DNA from: Triglochin maritima
Taxonomy: Eukaryota > Streptophyta > Magnoliopsida > Alismatales > Juncaginaceae
Assembly: GCA_963682175.1 (NCBI GenBank)
Contig: OY821786.1
Location: 28,108,501-28,172,500 of the forward strand
Direction: 5' to 3'
Length of the DNA: 64,000 nt
In this document: positions 23,872 to 36,005 of the stretch, piece by piece
Position numbering within the stretch: position 1 is the stretch's first letter
How the letters are laid out: each line of letters begins with the position of its first letter
Notes under the pieces: generated by a model
The model's input: only the letters and a program-made list of their open reading frames with translations
What the model was told of the DNA's origin: nothing
Database searches by the model: none
Program-made: the position numbers and the translations under genes

Positions 23872-23963
23872 CCCCTTTATATCACCGCTCCCTCTCCGCT
23901 CCACCTTTCCCTTCCAGAACCAAACCTAGGGTTAGGGTTAGGGATTGAGTTAGGGTTTCCTCG
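23872..23963 (+). promoter_or_regulatory. TATA-like box and telo-box leader of the FRIGIDA-like gene
   Basis: A TATA-like sequence (tttatatcacc) lies at about 23876. The predicted leader has two interstitial telomere-like runs, gggttagggttaggg (about 23930-23944) and gagttagggtttcc (about 23948-23961). In plants such telo boxes (AAACCCTA on the other strand) are common near transcription starts of genes active in dividing cells and can be bound by TRB proteins. The assignment is by motif only. Confidence 0.5.
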
Positions 23964-26900
23964 ATGTCCTCGCCGTCGGCGGCGGCGGCGTTCGCCGACG
24001 CCTTTTCCGACCTCGATGCCCAGCGCGCCCTCATCTCCCGCTGCACCCTCCTCTGGAAGGACCTGTCCGACCACTTCGTCGCCCTCGAGAATGAGCTCGC
24101 CCTCAAATCCCAGTCCCTCGCGTCCATGCTCAGATCCCTCGACTCCTCCACCGATCTCTCCCTCGCCGCTATCCGCCGCCGCGAGTCCTCCATCGACTCC
24201 TCCGTCGGAGAGCTCATGGACAAGCTCGAGAAGACGCGCGATTCAGCGTTGAAATCGGTTGCGGAACCTGATCCGGACGAGAAAGGGGGGTTTTCGGTGG
24301 AAAAGCTGAGATCTTTGGTGAAGAAGATGGATTCCGAGGGGTTTTGGGGCGTGGTGGTGGCGGGGAGGAAGAAGGTGGAGGCGTGTAGGGAGGAAATGGA
24401 GTCCGTTTTGATGGATTGCGTTGATCCGGCGAGATTTGTGTTGGATTTGGTTTCCGGGGTTTTTCCGGTCGACGACAAGGACGGGAAGGAGGGGGTTAAT
24501 GACTATGGTTGGGCGTGCGTTCTGATTCTGGAGGCCGTGGTGTCAGTTTTGGCAGATCCGGTGTTGGGGGCGGAGCGGGTGCTGGTTACGCCGAGTGCCA
24601 AGGAGAGGGCTAGGGGAATGGCGAAGAGGTGGAAGGTGGAGTTTGAGAAGCGAGGGGGTGTGGAGACCGCGAAGCCGCCTGACGTGCATACTTTTTTGCA
24701 GCATGTCGTTACGTTCGATATTGTGGATGGGGAAGACAAGGAGTTGTATCGTAAGTTGGTTTTGAGTTCGTCGTGGAGGAGGCAGATGCCGAGGCTCGCT
24801 TTGTCTCTTGGACTCGGAGATATCATGATTGGTATGGAAATGCTTCTCTTTATCTTAGTGTTCTTCGTTGGGAATTGTATGTAGTGTGCTGATGTGGTAA
24901 TTGGGTGTCAGTGTGTAAGTTTGGTGGGTCTTTCTTAAGGTGAACATTTTGGTTGATAAGTTCATCGAATTTTGTTATTTCCACATCAAATTCCCTTTGT
25001 TTCATTTGACATGCAAATATGATCTTAGGGTACTTCTAATGGAGGGAAGGTGTCTGCTAGATTTCTAGGCTTTGCTTAGGAGTTGAGATGAACCCAGGCA
25101 TTGTCCAGTGAGGCAGTGACCACTACCTATCACTGTGTTTGTGTTGATATCATTGGTAAGGCAGTCCACCAAAATTAGGTTATCTATGATAATCATAAAG
25201 GGTCAACAATTGGAAGTTTTACAACTAGTTATTGATATTAGCATCAAATTTTGAAAATTGATGAGCAAATACTGTTCTAAATCTTGTGATATTCGAGTAT
25301 CAATGCTCGCAAATTGTTGCGAAAATTCCTGTACCAGCAACTTATCGTATGAGGTATTAGTGAAGTAGCCCACAATTTTAGAGCATAGAAATGTAGCATC
25401 AGGTACTTGCAATTTTCAAGCTAATCAATTCTAGCCGTCGGTGCTCTGGATGATGAATATTACCATCACCTATAACTTGCAAGTTTGTACTTGCTCTTTC
25501 GTGTATGTGCCTTTTGGCCCTTTTCAAGTTTTTACTTTCATATTGAGCAACTACTTCACCCAAGAAATGATATATTGGTGTTATTTTGCTAATTCTGCAG
25601 TGTCTATGATATTGGGATAACTTATTCCTTTATTCTTTTGCTGATTGCTTTTTAGTTCGCTAATGTGTTTTTTCCTCTATGCTTATCATTCTGCAGACAT
25701 TGTTGATGATTTAATTACAAGGGGTCAACAACTTGATGCTGTCAATTTTGCCTATGAAGCTAATCTGGTGGACAAATATCCTCCTGTTCCACTCTTGAAA
25801 TCTTATCTTGAGGATTCTAAGAAAGCTGCAACATCGATCATCGAGGACCGAAGCAACTCAGGACGAGCTACGGTATGTGTACCTTAATGATTCACCTTTA
25901 GACTTAACTTATTAAGTTAATTTAAACTTTTGAGACTTGGGAATAACTAGATGATGGGCTTGAGTTGAAGCAAACGTCGAAGGACCATTTCATCTGAACA
26001 ATCAGGCCTTTCACCGCTCTCTCCTGCCCTAGGATGCCTAGTTTAATGGAAAATGGGCCAATGCTGCCAAAAATTACTTATTGGAGACAGATAATGCTTT
26101 ATTCTGTATGCTCTAGTAAATTCATGTTTGTCACAATGCTTGAGACCCTAGTAACATGTTCTTCCATGAATCGTGGTTGTGAAGTTATCTGTTGCACATC
26201 CAATTTCATTTGCATTCTCCTTTTTAAGCAAACGATTTGTGATCCTAATAGTTGGTTGCATTCTTCTTACATCTAAATCCCATATGCATAAATTGAATTT
26301 TGTTCTTGCTGTGAAATCTCAAGTCTCAACACATACATTCATCTATAAGTAACGAATTCTGGTATCTCTGCTCTCGTCTGCTTTATTTGTTCAAAACTCC
26401 ACTATATAAAACGTTTAGATCGCTTCCTGTATCATCTAATTTGCTAGTGGTTGTTCATGCACTTCTTTTATGAAAGATTGAGCTATCATTCCACATCAGT
26501 GGAAGGGAGTGTACTCATTGTTAATGATAAAAAAAAAGTTTACTCTTTGTTGGTTCTCTAACCAAGTTGCTCATTATCTTAAATTCTTCTCCTTCAAACT
26601 TTATTACTTACCTTCTCACATCATCTGATTTGTTTTTACCTAATCTTGGTGGTTTATCATCTTAACATTGAGCATTTGTCCCTTCTTTCTGTAGAACCTA
26701 GCTGGACGAAAGGAGCAGTCAGCTCTCCGAGCTGTTATTAAGTGTATCGAGGACCACAAGCTTGAACCTGAGTTCCCTCTCGATAGCCTACAGAAACGCC
26801 TCGAACAGCTCGAAAAGTCTAAGGCTGAGAAGGTTGAAAAGAAACGCCCAGCAACTGTACCTGCCAACAAGAGGACACGGGCCAACAGTGGTGGTCCCAT

Positions 26901-27222
26901 GCCCCCTGCTAAAGCTGGCCGCCTTATAAACCATGCCCATGTTCCGTCTTTCTCATCTCCTCCAGCTTATATGCGATCTCCTACCATGCATTCTCCTTAC
27001 CATGCTGCAGTACCAGCTTATGCTTATGAAAGGCCTGGTGTAGGAGGTATGTATGGAAGCCAAAGTCCACCAGCCATCCACGATCCTTACCTTTACCGAC
27101 ACGATGAATTGACCGTGACTCGTGTAGGTATGTCTTACCCTGGTACTCCAGTAAGTTACCCAGTTTATGCCGGATATGGCAATGGCTTCGCACCAGGATA
27201 CCAGCAGGCATACTACCGCTGA
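23964..27222 (+). CDS. FRL4: FRIGIDA-like protein, three exons, 523 aa
   Basis: Exons are 23964-24831, 25697-25872 and 26695-27222, with GT-AG introns in phase 1 and phase 0. The joined length is 1572 bp including the stop. The N-terminus (ALISRCTLLWKDLSDHFVALENEL) is the conserved FRIGIDA-family start with predicted coiled coil. The core holds DVHTFLQHVVTFDIV, LVLSSSWRRQMPRLALSLGLGD and ITRGQQLDAVNFAYEANLVDKYPPVPLLK, best matching the FRL4 branch as I recall it. The third exon has ARKEQSALRAV-like sequence, a basic stretch KKRPATVPANKRTR suggesting nuclear import, and a Tyr/Pro-rich tail. Family members are plant nuclear proteins; FRI and FRL1 act in flowering time, while the role of FRL4 types is less clear. 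Exon 1 is GC-rich, unlike the AT-rich surroundings. The ATG at 23964 is first in the leader. The subgroup is less sure than the family. Confidence 0.93.
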
Positions 27223-29370
27223 ACATGCTGGGAGTCAAAATGACTTGCCGATGATTCTAAATCATTGACTTGGTCTTAGTTCTCTATGCCGTGCCTTCGT
27301 AGTCGCTAACTAGGTAATTTCTTACTGAAGCAGCTGGTTATATTTAGATGAACTTGTGGGACTTGAGGAGTGATGTTTCATTTCCACTATGTATGTAAAT
27401 CCAATGGATACTACCCTATATGTTATGTAATCACTTTTAAAGACCTAATGTAGATTATTAGTTGTTAAATGGCACTTATATATGTCTTATCCAAGTAGAG
27501 CGGTTGACTTTTCTTTTACTACATATTTTTATTGCAATTTTGTCACTATCAGTGGATGCATATAACGTATCCGACTAGAGCTCGTAAACAAATGTTTGTC
27601 TGCTAAATAATAGCAAGCAAATTCAATTGCATCTCAGTAAATATTTCCTTGAATTTGTTACCACTTGGTTGGATTTAGATGTCGTTTTAGGTGAGATTTG
27701 AGTCTTACCTTCAACCAAGACTAAGATTAGGTTGGTTGTTTTGGGTTGTCAATTTGTTAAGGTGGAAGGCTACCAGTCTACTTGTACTTTTTTGATATAT
27801 GGATCATGGAGCATAAATCTTAATCATAAGATTTCTTGCATCTGACATTGTTGGATATGACATTTGTGGACCTTTGGTAATTTGGATCGGCAAATTTCTC
27901 CAAACATAGTGGTTGCACTGTTCATGAATTATGAACTACAGTGCGACTACACTACCACGCATCTTTTTGAAGTCGTGTAGGTTGCAATATTAACTATTAA
28001 GGCTTGTGTTTCTTATTAGGTTTTACCTAGTGGTCGAATGCACTTGTGCCCAGTAGAGACTGTGAAAGATCTTTCTCTGGAATCATTATCTTCAATAATA
28101 AATTAATTATAGTTTACGTTTGAGATGTCGATAAGACCCTTTACCTACTAGAATCCATTTGTTCTGGTAAAAGATGGTCATGCTTGGTGTTGCCAAACAA
28201 TTGGAACAGTGGATTTCTTGGATATTAAATTGTCCAAATTGATGAAAGCATATCTTGTTATTTGAATCCCCACATTACAACATGACATGTATACTCTAAT
28301 GTAGTCGTATGGTTTGGGAAAGCCATTTGTAATTGTTAGAAAGAGTACTTGTTAGCTTACAAGAGTTAGACGTTATAGAATTTTGTACTGATTCTGAAAT
28401 TCTATGTTTTCTCATAGATTTATAGTGGACTTATCCAGAAGTGAGGGAAAATCATCTGATGCGCGCATTTTTTTTCTTAAGGTGTAGTTCTGAACCTCCT
28501 GGTATGCCAACCGCACACAAAGAGAAACCCTTTTGGGATGTTATCTTCCGAGTCGAGATTATTTTCTTACTAAGTTAATACACCTTAAATTCTTAGCAAT
28601 GTATAAAGCAAATAAACAAAGAGGAGGAAGGGACATGAATGGGGTCCCAGCATTTAAAAAGATGTTAGTGAGTGCACACATGATGCACTGTCTTCTCTGT
28701 GATCTGCGTTGTTGATCTATTATGTTGTGGTTTACTTTGCACTTCATTATTTGACAGGAAGGTGGTTGGAACTTGTTCCTCAACAACTCTATGCCACAAT
28801 CCACGCCACCAACATAACAATCAAACCTCCAACTTTCCTCTATAACATAATGCGTTTACGTTAGTTTCACTCATTAGGGGGGAAATCTTAATTGCTTTTC
28901 AAAGAAAACTTTCTATGATAGTGAAGTTTTAAACTCTCTATTGTGTTGTACCCAGACGAATACATTCTCAAAAATATTGAAAAAGGAGGGAATTTGGGTT
29001 CTTTAACTGCTTTCAGAAACTATACAGCTAGATGGCTGGTTCTTAAGGAAACTAATCCTTCTGGTTGTGGAGTAAAACTTAGTCCCTATGTGCTATTGTT
29101 AACTGGAAAGTAGTGAGACCAACTCTGGAAATAGTATTACGCTACAAGTACCTTCTAATGTATTTCTTTAACTTGTATAAGTGACGTGAGACTTCAAACG
29201 TCAACTTGATAGGCTCATTCCACTTTGCATTTCGATAGTTTCATAATCTATGCAGAAAACATAACAACACTATGTGCCACATTTAGGCCCCAAACAACCA
29301 CAACAGGCGCAAGATAGCAAAAATACAACGATCTGGCGCCAAACCACCGGAAATACCTAACTTAAGTCCC
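27223..29370. other. 3' flank and intergenic DNA without a recognised gene
   Basis: The first 250 bp or so are probably the FRIGIDA-like 3' UTR. The rest is AT-rich with only short open frames (longest about 80 codons at 28559-28804), none with a recognisable motif. I saw no terminal inverted repeats or LTRs. Confidence 0.6.
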
Positions 29371-30235
29371 TCATTGAGCGTCTTCCGTGCCCAACCCAAG
29401 CTTGGTCAGTAGATCAATGAAGGCACCGACAATGTAGCTATGCAAGTTCTTCTGGTTCAGTGCGAGATAGCAAATAAGTAGCTCGTATAGGCGTTCACGG
29501 TGCTCCGATGGATCGAATAGTTTCATTGTAGTTGCCATCTTTGCCATGGATCGTTGGAATTCCTCATATGGATCAGGAGAGTATGTTGGCACAGCGACTC
29601 CAATTGCAAAATCAATGGCATAGGAGTCGATAATTGAGTTGGATCTACCTGGGGATGACAAAATCATTCGCCTCGACGCAATGGCACTCGAGAGATCAGA
29701 GCTGGTGGTGGTGAGAGTAGATGCAGTGGTGGAAACCTACAAAATGATAAAAATTATATTAAATCCTCATTTCAAAAAAAAAGTGTTAGAACATGGTGAT
29801 TACTTCTCTCTCAAATTAAAAGGAGATAAACTTATAAGAGAATTTCGTTGTGAATTTAGCATAACTAGAAAGAACTAGTAAGTTATATTAAATCCTCATT
29901 TCAAAAAAGAAGTTAGAACATGGTGATTACTTCTCTCTCAAATTAAAAGGAGATAAACTTATAAGAGGATTTCGTTGCGAATTTAGCATGACTGGAAAGA
30001 ACTAATAAGTTACATTTGTGCTAGTGATGTTGGAGTCTGAGTAGTCTGTAGGATCGTAGAGGGAATTAAAGTTTTTAAAGATAGAAGAGGAGGGCGACGC
30101 GGCGGTGGAGTTGGACATCGATGACTCAGAGGATTCATCTTGACTATTATCCGATTTCGGAAGGGTGTTTGTGTAAAATGAGGATGGGCGTTTGATCATA
30201 GAGCAACACACATTGAGGTTTCTCCCCATAGGCAT
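29371..30235 (-). CDS. OFP: OVATE family protein, two exons, 195 aa
   Basis: Exon 1 is 30235-30014 and exon 2 is 29736-29371 on the minus strand, joined by a phase 0 GT-AG intron of 277 bp. Exon 1 starts MPMGRNLNVCCSM and is serine/asparagine rich, as the variable N-terminus of this family usually is. Exon 2 carries the C-terminal OVATE domain (about residues 115-188): AVPTYSPDPYEEFQRSMAKM, then ERLYELLICYLALNQKNLHSYIVGAFIDLL. OFPs are plant nuclear repressors that bind TALE homeodomain proteins and affect organ shape and wall formation. Many OFP genes lack introns, so the intron here is worth noting; it carries a 129-bp tandem duplication. The domain looks complete. Splice sites were placed by eye and need transcript support. 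Confidence 0.88.
29754..30010. repeat. 129-bp tandem duplication inside the OFP intron
   Basis: The segment from 29754 is repeated from 29883 at an offset of about 129 bp with few differences (for example aaaaaaaaagtg against aaaaaagaag). The duplication makes up almost the entire intron. The second copy ends just beside the splice donor at 30013; the first copy has ATAACT where the donor has GTAACT. Confidence 0.92.
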
Positions 30236-32341
30236 TGTGGTGGTGTTGGAGATGATAAAGGATATGAAAGGATTAATGGAGTGGAAGGAGGGAGAATTTG
30301 TTTAAATGGCAATATGTCTAGGAGTGGACTTCGTAGTTATTTTGGTTGGTGGACGCCACTCATTATTTGGTAGTGCGTACACCTACATTTTAATGACCAT
30401 TTAAGATTCCATTAATATTCTATCTCTCAGTACCATATGGAGGTTGTACGAAATACGGTTAGAATATTTTACAACGCGAATAGTTTTAAGTTGTATGTCA
30501 ACTTTATGATTTTTTCGTTATTTATTTGTCTAAGTATATATGATCATGGTCACTTAGTCACCTACAATATAGGCCATGAGGAACACATGCGGCTTAGTCT
30601 TGTAAGCAAAGTTACATGATTTAATGCTCAGGAAATCAGTGGAAAGTGGATCTTATAGTCAAACGGAAAGTAGAAATCCACGGAAATCAGTTTGCTTTTG
30701 ATCGTTTCCTATTGTTTCTGCATGTTAGTGAAATCCGACAAAAATTAAATTCATCTTGTTTGTGTCATTGGAATTGACTAAAAACTTAAAAATACAATTT
30801 TTATTAATAAAATAAATTCTAAAAATTAAAATTTAGATGACCAAATAAATTTGTAAAATTGTTCATTAAAAATGGAAAAAAATAATATCAACATGCATGA
30901 CGAATGTTACTCAACCAAAGCACACATAATGTATCATATTATCACACATTAAAAATGGAACATTAGTTTATGTTTATTTAAGATAAATAAATGTAAAATT
31001 AGTAGCGGAAGAAACAAAATATACTTATATAAGGTTATGTTAATACATAAGAAATAAACTTATAGAATAACTCAAGTTTATTTTTAAAAAATATGTACCA
31101 TCTAGAAAATACCCTCTTCATGTTACGCCCGAAAAGTTGTTGGTTAAAGAAAGAAAATCTTTTCATTTTCCTTAAATACCTAGTGCACAAACTCCCACTA
31201 ATTTTTTTAGTTTACCAAAATGAATGTTAAAATAAGACAATGAGGAGAGTGGATTCAAAATTTGTTCTGGTGACCCTTATTGTAGCCTTTGTAGGAGTTG
31301 TGCATACAATTTCTTTTCTGGTTATTAAATTAGTCAGGTAAAGCAAGAAAAGTGAAAAAGTTGTTACTTGTTAATCACCATGAGACATCATTTATGTCTA
31401 ACCACTAAAATATGGCCATAAGCCTATGTTTGCTATATACATATAATAGTTTACGAATAAATACTTGTGATTCTTGACTTTATTTCAAAACTTAAATACT
31501 GATGACATTTCAAAAGAGTTTCTTAAACACCATCTGACACAAGATTTTTATGAAATCAAGATTGAAAACCACATCTCAATGACCACCCAATTCGTTACAA
31601 ACCATAACTTGGTAAGGTAAACAGTACTCCGATTGCTTGCCCAATACTTGGCAAGAAATTTATTCTTACAAAGAGAAGCATTGATAGGGGATGTGTTGAT
31701 GGTTGAGCACAATGTCGGTGCATTAATGACACCGACACAAACCCATCCCAATTGGTTTGGTTTGGTTTGTTTTTGGACATCAAAATGCATATCAGGTTCA
31801 TAGAAGATCAAGTGTACTAGTAGGCCTCCAAGTAAATGGAATAGTGTAGCCACCTTATCAAATATCTAAACAAACGGTCGTGAGAGGAGAAAAGCTGAAA
31901 AGAAGAGAAATTGAATCTTAATCGCTTGGAAAAGTACTTGCTTGGATAAACACAAGAAATTGAATCTTAATCGCTTGGAAAAGTACTTGGAGAAAAATGA
32001 AAATGAGTTTTAGTTGATTTACTAACACGAACTTTTTTTTTAATGTTAAATAGGAAGAATAATAAATTTAGATTAGGAAGGAAGTTTTGGTAGAAGGAAG
32101 TATTAGTCAGGTTTCTTTTCATTTACCTCCCTAAGTTATACAAACACACCGTCATGCTTAGAGCTCGCTCTCTACTATATAAAAGCAAACATCTCACAAT
32201 ATTTCTCTGTCATTATTTGGCTTTCTATCTTAGAATTTGGTATTGGTACGTAACTGTAAATAGTCAATTGGAAGTGGAAGTAAATATAATGACCTCATGC
32301 TTTCTTTAATTACTTAAAATCTTCAAATTCAAACCAATCAT
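30236..32341. other. Intergenic, AT-rich, no gene recognised
   Basis: About 2.1 kb with OFP upstream sequence on the left and the CACTA element on the right. A 101-codon minus-strand frame at 31853-31548 has no recognisable motif and a second overlapping frame, so I do not call it. A 36-bp direct repeat (gaaattgaatcttaatcgct...) occurs near 31908 and 31959. Confidence 0.55.
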
Positions 32342-32941
32342 CACTAGTGCAGAAAATGATATATACATCGGGTATAAGGCATGTATACATCAGTTATTTG
32401 CGTTCCACAATCCGAGGTTTATTTATGTGTCGTATATACCTAGACGTTAAAGTCTGACGTCTATTCATGGAATATAAGCGTTAGATATACAACACAGTCG
32501 ACGTCTATTGTGCGGGTTATACGTGTCGTATATCACATACAGTCGACGTATATATCCTTTAAAAAAGACTAGGCGTTGCGTTAACCTTATAACCGACGTC
32601 TACAAGACATTTCACTCATCGGATTAATCTACTAATCAACGTCTATACCCTTTTCAAATTAAAAAAAACGTAAATACAACATGTAGAATCAGCAAACACA
32701 TTTATCCTGCACAACAAACACATTCATCCACAATCATACACAAATTGTTGTCAATCAACAAACACATTCTTCCTGCACAACACATTCATCAACAATCATA
32801 CACAAATATCAATCACAAAGAAATTTGATCATATTAAAGTGAAAATTGTGATCATATTCAAGTAATAACTTGTTGGTAATACAAAGAATGTGGTTAAATA
32901 AAATTGCATGTGTAATTACAAAGAATGTGGTTCATGATATT

Positions 32942-33575
32942 AGAACCTGTTAATTAGTTCATTAACATGTTGGTAGCAAAGTAGCGAGCCCATCGCTCGC
33001 AAGTATCATCGAGTTCCTCTTGCAAATACGGATCACTATTCTTTTGGAAGACATGAAAATACAAGTACACAATATAAATATGTAAATAATGAAACTATAA
33101 TAATACCACTGAAATATTACACCTATATTACATCCAATAGCTCTACGTTTTCAGGTGCAATCTCGATGACTTCCTGCATGTATCTCATAACGTAGTACCA
33201 ACATTCGGTATTTTCGGTCTACTTGCGGTACTACGTACAAAAATATAAATTCGATAAATATACGCTCAAGTACTTTAAAAAATTAACAAAAAGAGAAGAA
33301 ACTTAGTCCCATTGAATGACAGGTTACACGAGTATTTTTGGTGGTCATTCTTCCACAAACCATTTTATAAACCTTCATTGTCCTGAGTAACACGAGTTAT
33401 TCAATATGAAGTCAATAATACTAATAAAATACACGAATTACAAATACGATGATTAAAACGAACTTACAGTGAAATAATTTTCTTTAAGGATGACCTTGGT
33501 GGAGTCGACCCCAAAGGATCAAACCAATATGCTGAATTAGCTTCGGGGCATAGAACAGTTAGCATCCAATGAGCC
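32942..33575 (-). pseudogene. Ulp1/C48 cysteine-peptidase domain remnant in CACTA
   Basis: Reading the minus strand from right to left: about 33575-33480 gives HWMLTVLCPEANSAYWFDPL, carrying the family's catalytic His (HW) and Asp (DPL). About 33195-33115 gives TECWYYVMRYMQEVIEIAPE, carrying the catalytic Cys where the family has ECGYYV. About 33035-32945 gives SDPYLQEELDDTCERWARYF and a stop, resembling the usual C-terminal tail. The pieces are in different frames with intervening sequence that may be introns or decay. Plant Ulp1-like domains are known inside CACTA and MULE-type elements; the normal enzyme removes SUMO. Frame breaks and the lost N-terminal half suggest it is not functional. 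Confidence 0.72.
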
Positions 33576-33734
33576 GTGATTGTATATATAATTAGAAGTT
33601 TATTGCAAAATTAAATTCTAATTATTTTCAATTAACAAACTTACCTCTTATGAAAAGGGACCATAAAATATTTTGTGCAATGTTCTTTCATGATATTCGC
33701 AAGCACACCCGAATTGATTTTATTAAGCCTTTTT

Positions 33735-34060
33735 TATTACGTAGTATTTTGACCAAGGAAAAGGTGTTGAATTCCCCCACCTCATCTCCTATATGTGACT
33801 ACCCCTAGGTGTTTTTCAAACCTAAATCTAACAAACAACACACAAAACAATCACTCACTCTCTTGTTTCAATGCAATCCTACTAACTAATGCGTGCTTCC
33901 TAATGAATGATGAGTCAAAGAGATTACGTACCTTACGCCAACAATCTACGACACAAATTGTAAAACAAAAAATAAATACGATGATTACATGCATGGAAAA
34001 TCCTATATGATGATGACTTAGCAAATATTGTCTAGTCTTTTGTTATGAGTTATTAAAGGT
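33735..34060 (-). repeat. Athila-like leader fragment within the CACTA element
   Basis: The order of short blocks here (a 'cccccacct' start, 'caatcactcactctcttg', 'ctaactaatgcgtg', 'gtaccttacgccaacaatc', later 'tcttttgttatgag') parallels the minus-strand leader of the Athila-like element at about 50640-50930. The copies are clearly diverged. Either an Athila fragment was captured or an element once inserted here and was mostly deleted. Confidence 0.6.
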
Positions 34061-34925
34061 TAAGTTGCTTAAAAGTCGATGAGTTTACTAGAAACTAAAC
34101 ATAAATAAACATTTAACTAAACAAAATAAGTTTTTTTCAGCATAAATAAATATTAAACTTAACTAAACATAAATAAACATTTAACTAAACTAAATCATAC
34201 ACTAAATTGAATTGTTTATGTTATCAAGTTTTCAATTGTTTATGTCCTAAACACGTTGATATTTACTAAACAAATATTGAATATTGATGAATAATAATAT
34301 CCACAAGCTACTTGAGAATTAAGCTACCTTTGAAGTTAATAGTTCCTACCTTTAAAGTTACACAAGTCATCCGGACTCAAATTTCACTTCAAAACTACTT
34401 CCCTCGACCATATGACACTAAATAGAATTAATTCTTCTCCTTATTTCAAAAATGTTTTCCCATGTACGGCAAGTTAGCAACACATCCACTCATAGCTCAC
34501 TTAGCCTAAACCCCAACCGAGCTCCAACCATACATACACAACAAATTTCTCTACCATTACTAAACCACACCACCAATCACAACCATGAAACTCACCCAAA
34601 CTCTAATATCACTTCAGTATCACATACTTAACCAAAACGGTTTAAATGTGAAACTAGTAATGCTATTTAAATGTGAAAACCAAGAGTTGTTGTAGCACGG
34701 ATAATGTGTCTCATTATCATGAAAACTAGTCCTAGGATTATGTCGTAACATCAGATCCAACATTGCCGTATACAGGGATAGTTTACTTTGTAATCTCTTA
34801 TAAGCCTTTGATTTGATTGAAGCTCAAAATTTCAATTGTGCCACATTCTAAGCCATTTTCACCTTCATTTACATAAAAACATCAAATTACTACTTCGAAA
34901 TTGTATCAAGCACAACAGGAGATTG

Positions 34926-34927
<2 letters not shown>

Positions 34928-34970
<43 letters not shown>

Positions 34971-34971
34971 T
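34928..34971. repeat. (AAT)n microsatellite
   Basis: About thirteen near-perfect ATA/AAT trinucleotide units. Confidence 0.95.
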
Positions 34972-35910
34972 GGTTCAATGAGGAGAATCGATTTGTTTGA
35001 AACATTATTTCAAAGGAAAGAGTATTTAGGAAATTGCAAAATATCGGATTTTTTTATCGGTTGCAAAATATTAGAAGTAATCGTTGCAGAACTATTCAGA
35101 AGAAATCATCCCAAATTATCGGTTGCAAACTAGTAATGCTATTTAAATGTGTCACCAAAGACAAATAATCATCCCTACTCTCTAATTTTCCACAAAACAG
35201 TTTCCCACATATACATTCACCACTCAAAAATCTAAATTCCACACCACAAAACTACAAACAGAGCACAAACCAAAAAGGGAGAGGTGATCCTCTTCTCAAT
35301 AGCATGCACGAAGCCCTCCTTCGTGTTCAACTTGATCGCCATCGAACCAAGCTGAAACACAACCAAAATCCACCCCAAATCTACCTTAAACCAACCAAAC
35401 ATTACTCGTGAAAACAAACAAAATGTGGAAATAAAACTGGAAACCCAAACAAAATGTGTATTGAAAAAACAATACCCCGAGATCGTGATGGCGGCGTGGT
35501 CATGGTTGTCGAGGTCGCGACTGCGGTGACGGAGGAGAACAGGGGTCTTGGAGGAGGTCGCGGGGTCGCTGCGGTGGCGGAGGAGGTCGCGGAGGTTGTG
35601 GGTTTGGTCGGAGATTGATTGCCAGGGTTTGGTCGAGTGGGGGTTTTGTCGTTATAAAAAATAAAATGAAACGGTTTTCGTAAATATAAGGTCAATCGAC
35701 GTCATCTATATAGAATACGCGACGTCTATAATCCGACGTCTATAAGACCATGGGGAATATACGTCGTCTATACAACCCACGTGACGTCTATACTCCGACG
35801 TCTATACGTTGGGCAATAAACATCACCTAATACGTGTCGGTTACAATGGATATTACAACAACCGACGTCGATATGAGCCGTATAGACATTGGCTATCAGT
35901 ACATGCGACG

Positions 35911-35963
35911 TCGGCTATCAATACATGCGACGTCTATAGACGTCGCATGTACTAATAGCCGAC
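35911..35963. repeat. Near-perfect palindrome in CACTA subterminal region
   Basis: Arms of about 25 bp (cggctatcaatacatgcgac / gtcgcatgtactaatagccg) meet at 'gtctatagac'. An extra copy of the left arm lies at 35889-35910. It sits about 40-90 bp from the right terminus and could form a hairpin or hold paired transposase sites. Confidence 0.85.
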
Positions 35964-36005
35964 GTGTATTTGGCGACGACTATTCACTATTCTGCACTTG
36001 TGCAT

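Larger units (their letters stand above)
32342..36002. mobile_element. CACTA transposon, 3.66 kb, with Ulp1-like remnant
   Basis: Ends are CACTAGTGCAGAA and TTCTGCACTTGTG (one mismatch), flanked by the 3-bp duplication cat (32339-32341, 36003-36005). Both subterminal regions carry many copies of an 8-10 bp motif around 'gacgtctata' in both orientations (about 32450-32650 and 35695-35965), the usual transposase-binding arrangement. I see no TNPD/TNP2-type transposase. The inside holds minus-strand C48 peptidase pieces (about 32945-33575), a fragment like the Athila leader (about 33735-34060), an (AAT)n microsatellite, and a GC-rich minus-strand frame (35695-35402) without a motif. It is probably mobilised, if at all, by a partner. 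Confidence 0.88.

Noticed and set aside
23927..23961. Possible true telomere or telomere-fusion site
   Set aside because: Only two to three imperfect units directly before a gene start; a promoter telo box fits better.
23882..24478. 198-codon minus-strand frame over exon 1 of the FRIGIDA-like gene
   Set aside because: A shadow of the GC-rich exon; the plus-strand reading carries the conserved family residues.
31548..31853. 101-codon minus-strand frame with several Trp residues
   Set aside because: No recognised motif, no splice or promoter context, and a second overlapping open frame.
35402..35695. 97-codon minus-strand frame within the CACTA element
   Set aside because: Low-complexity Thr/Ala/Pro sequence of the kind common in GC-rich non-coding DNA; no transposase or peptidase motif.
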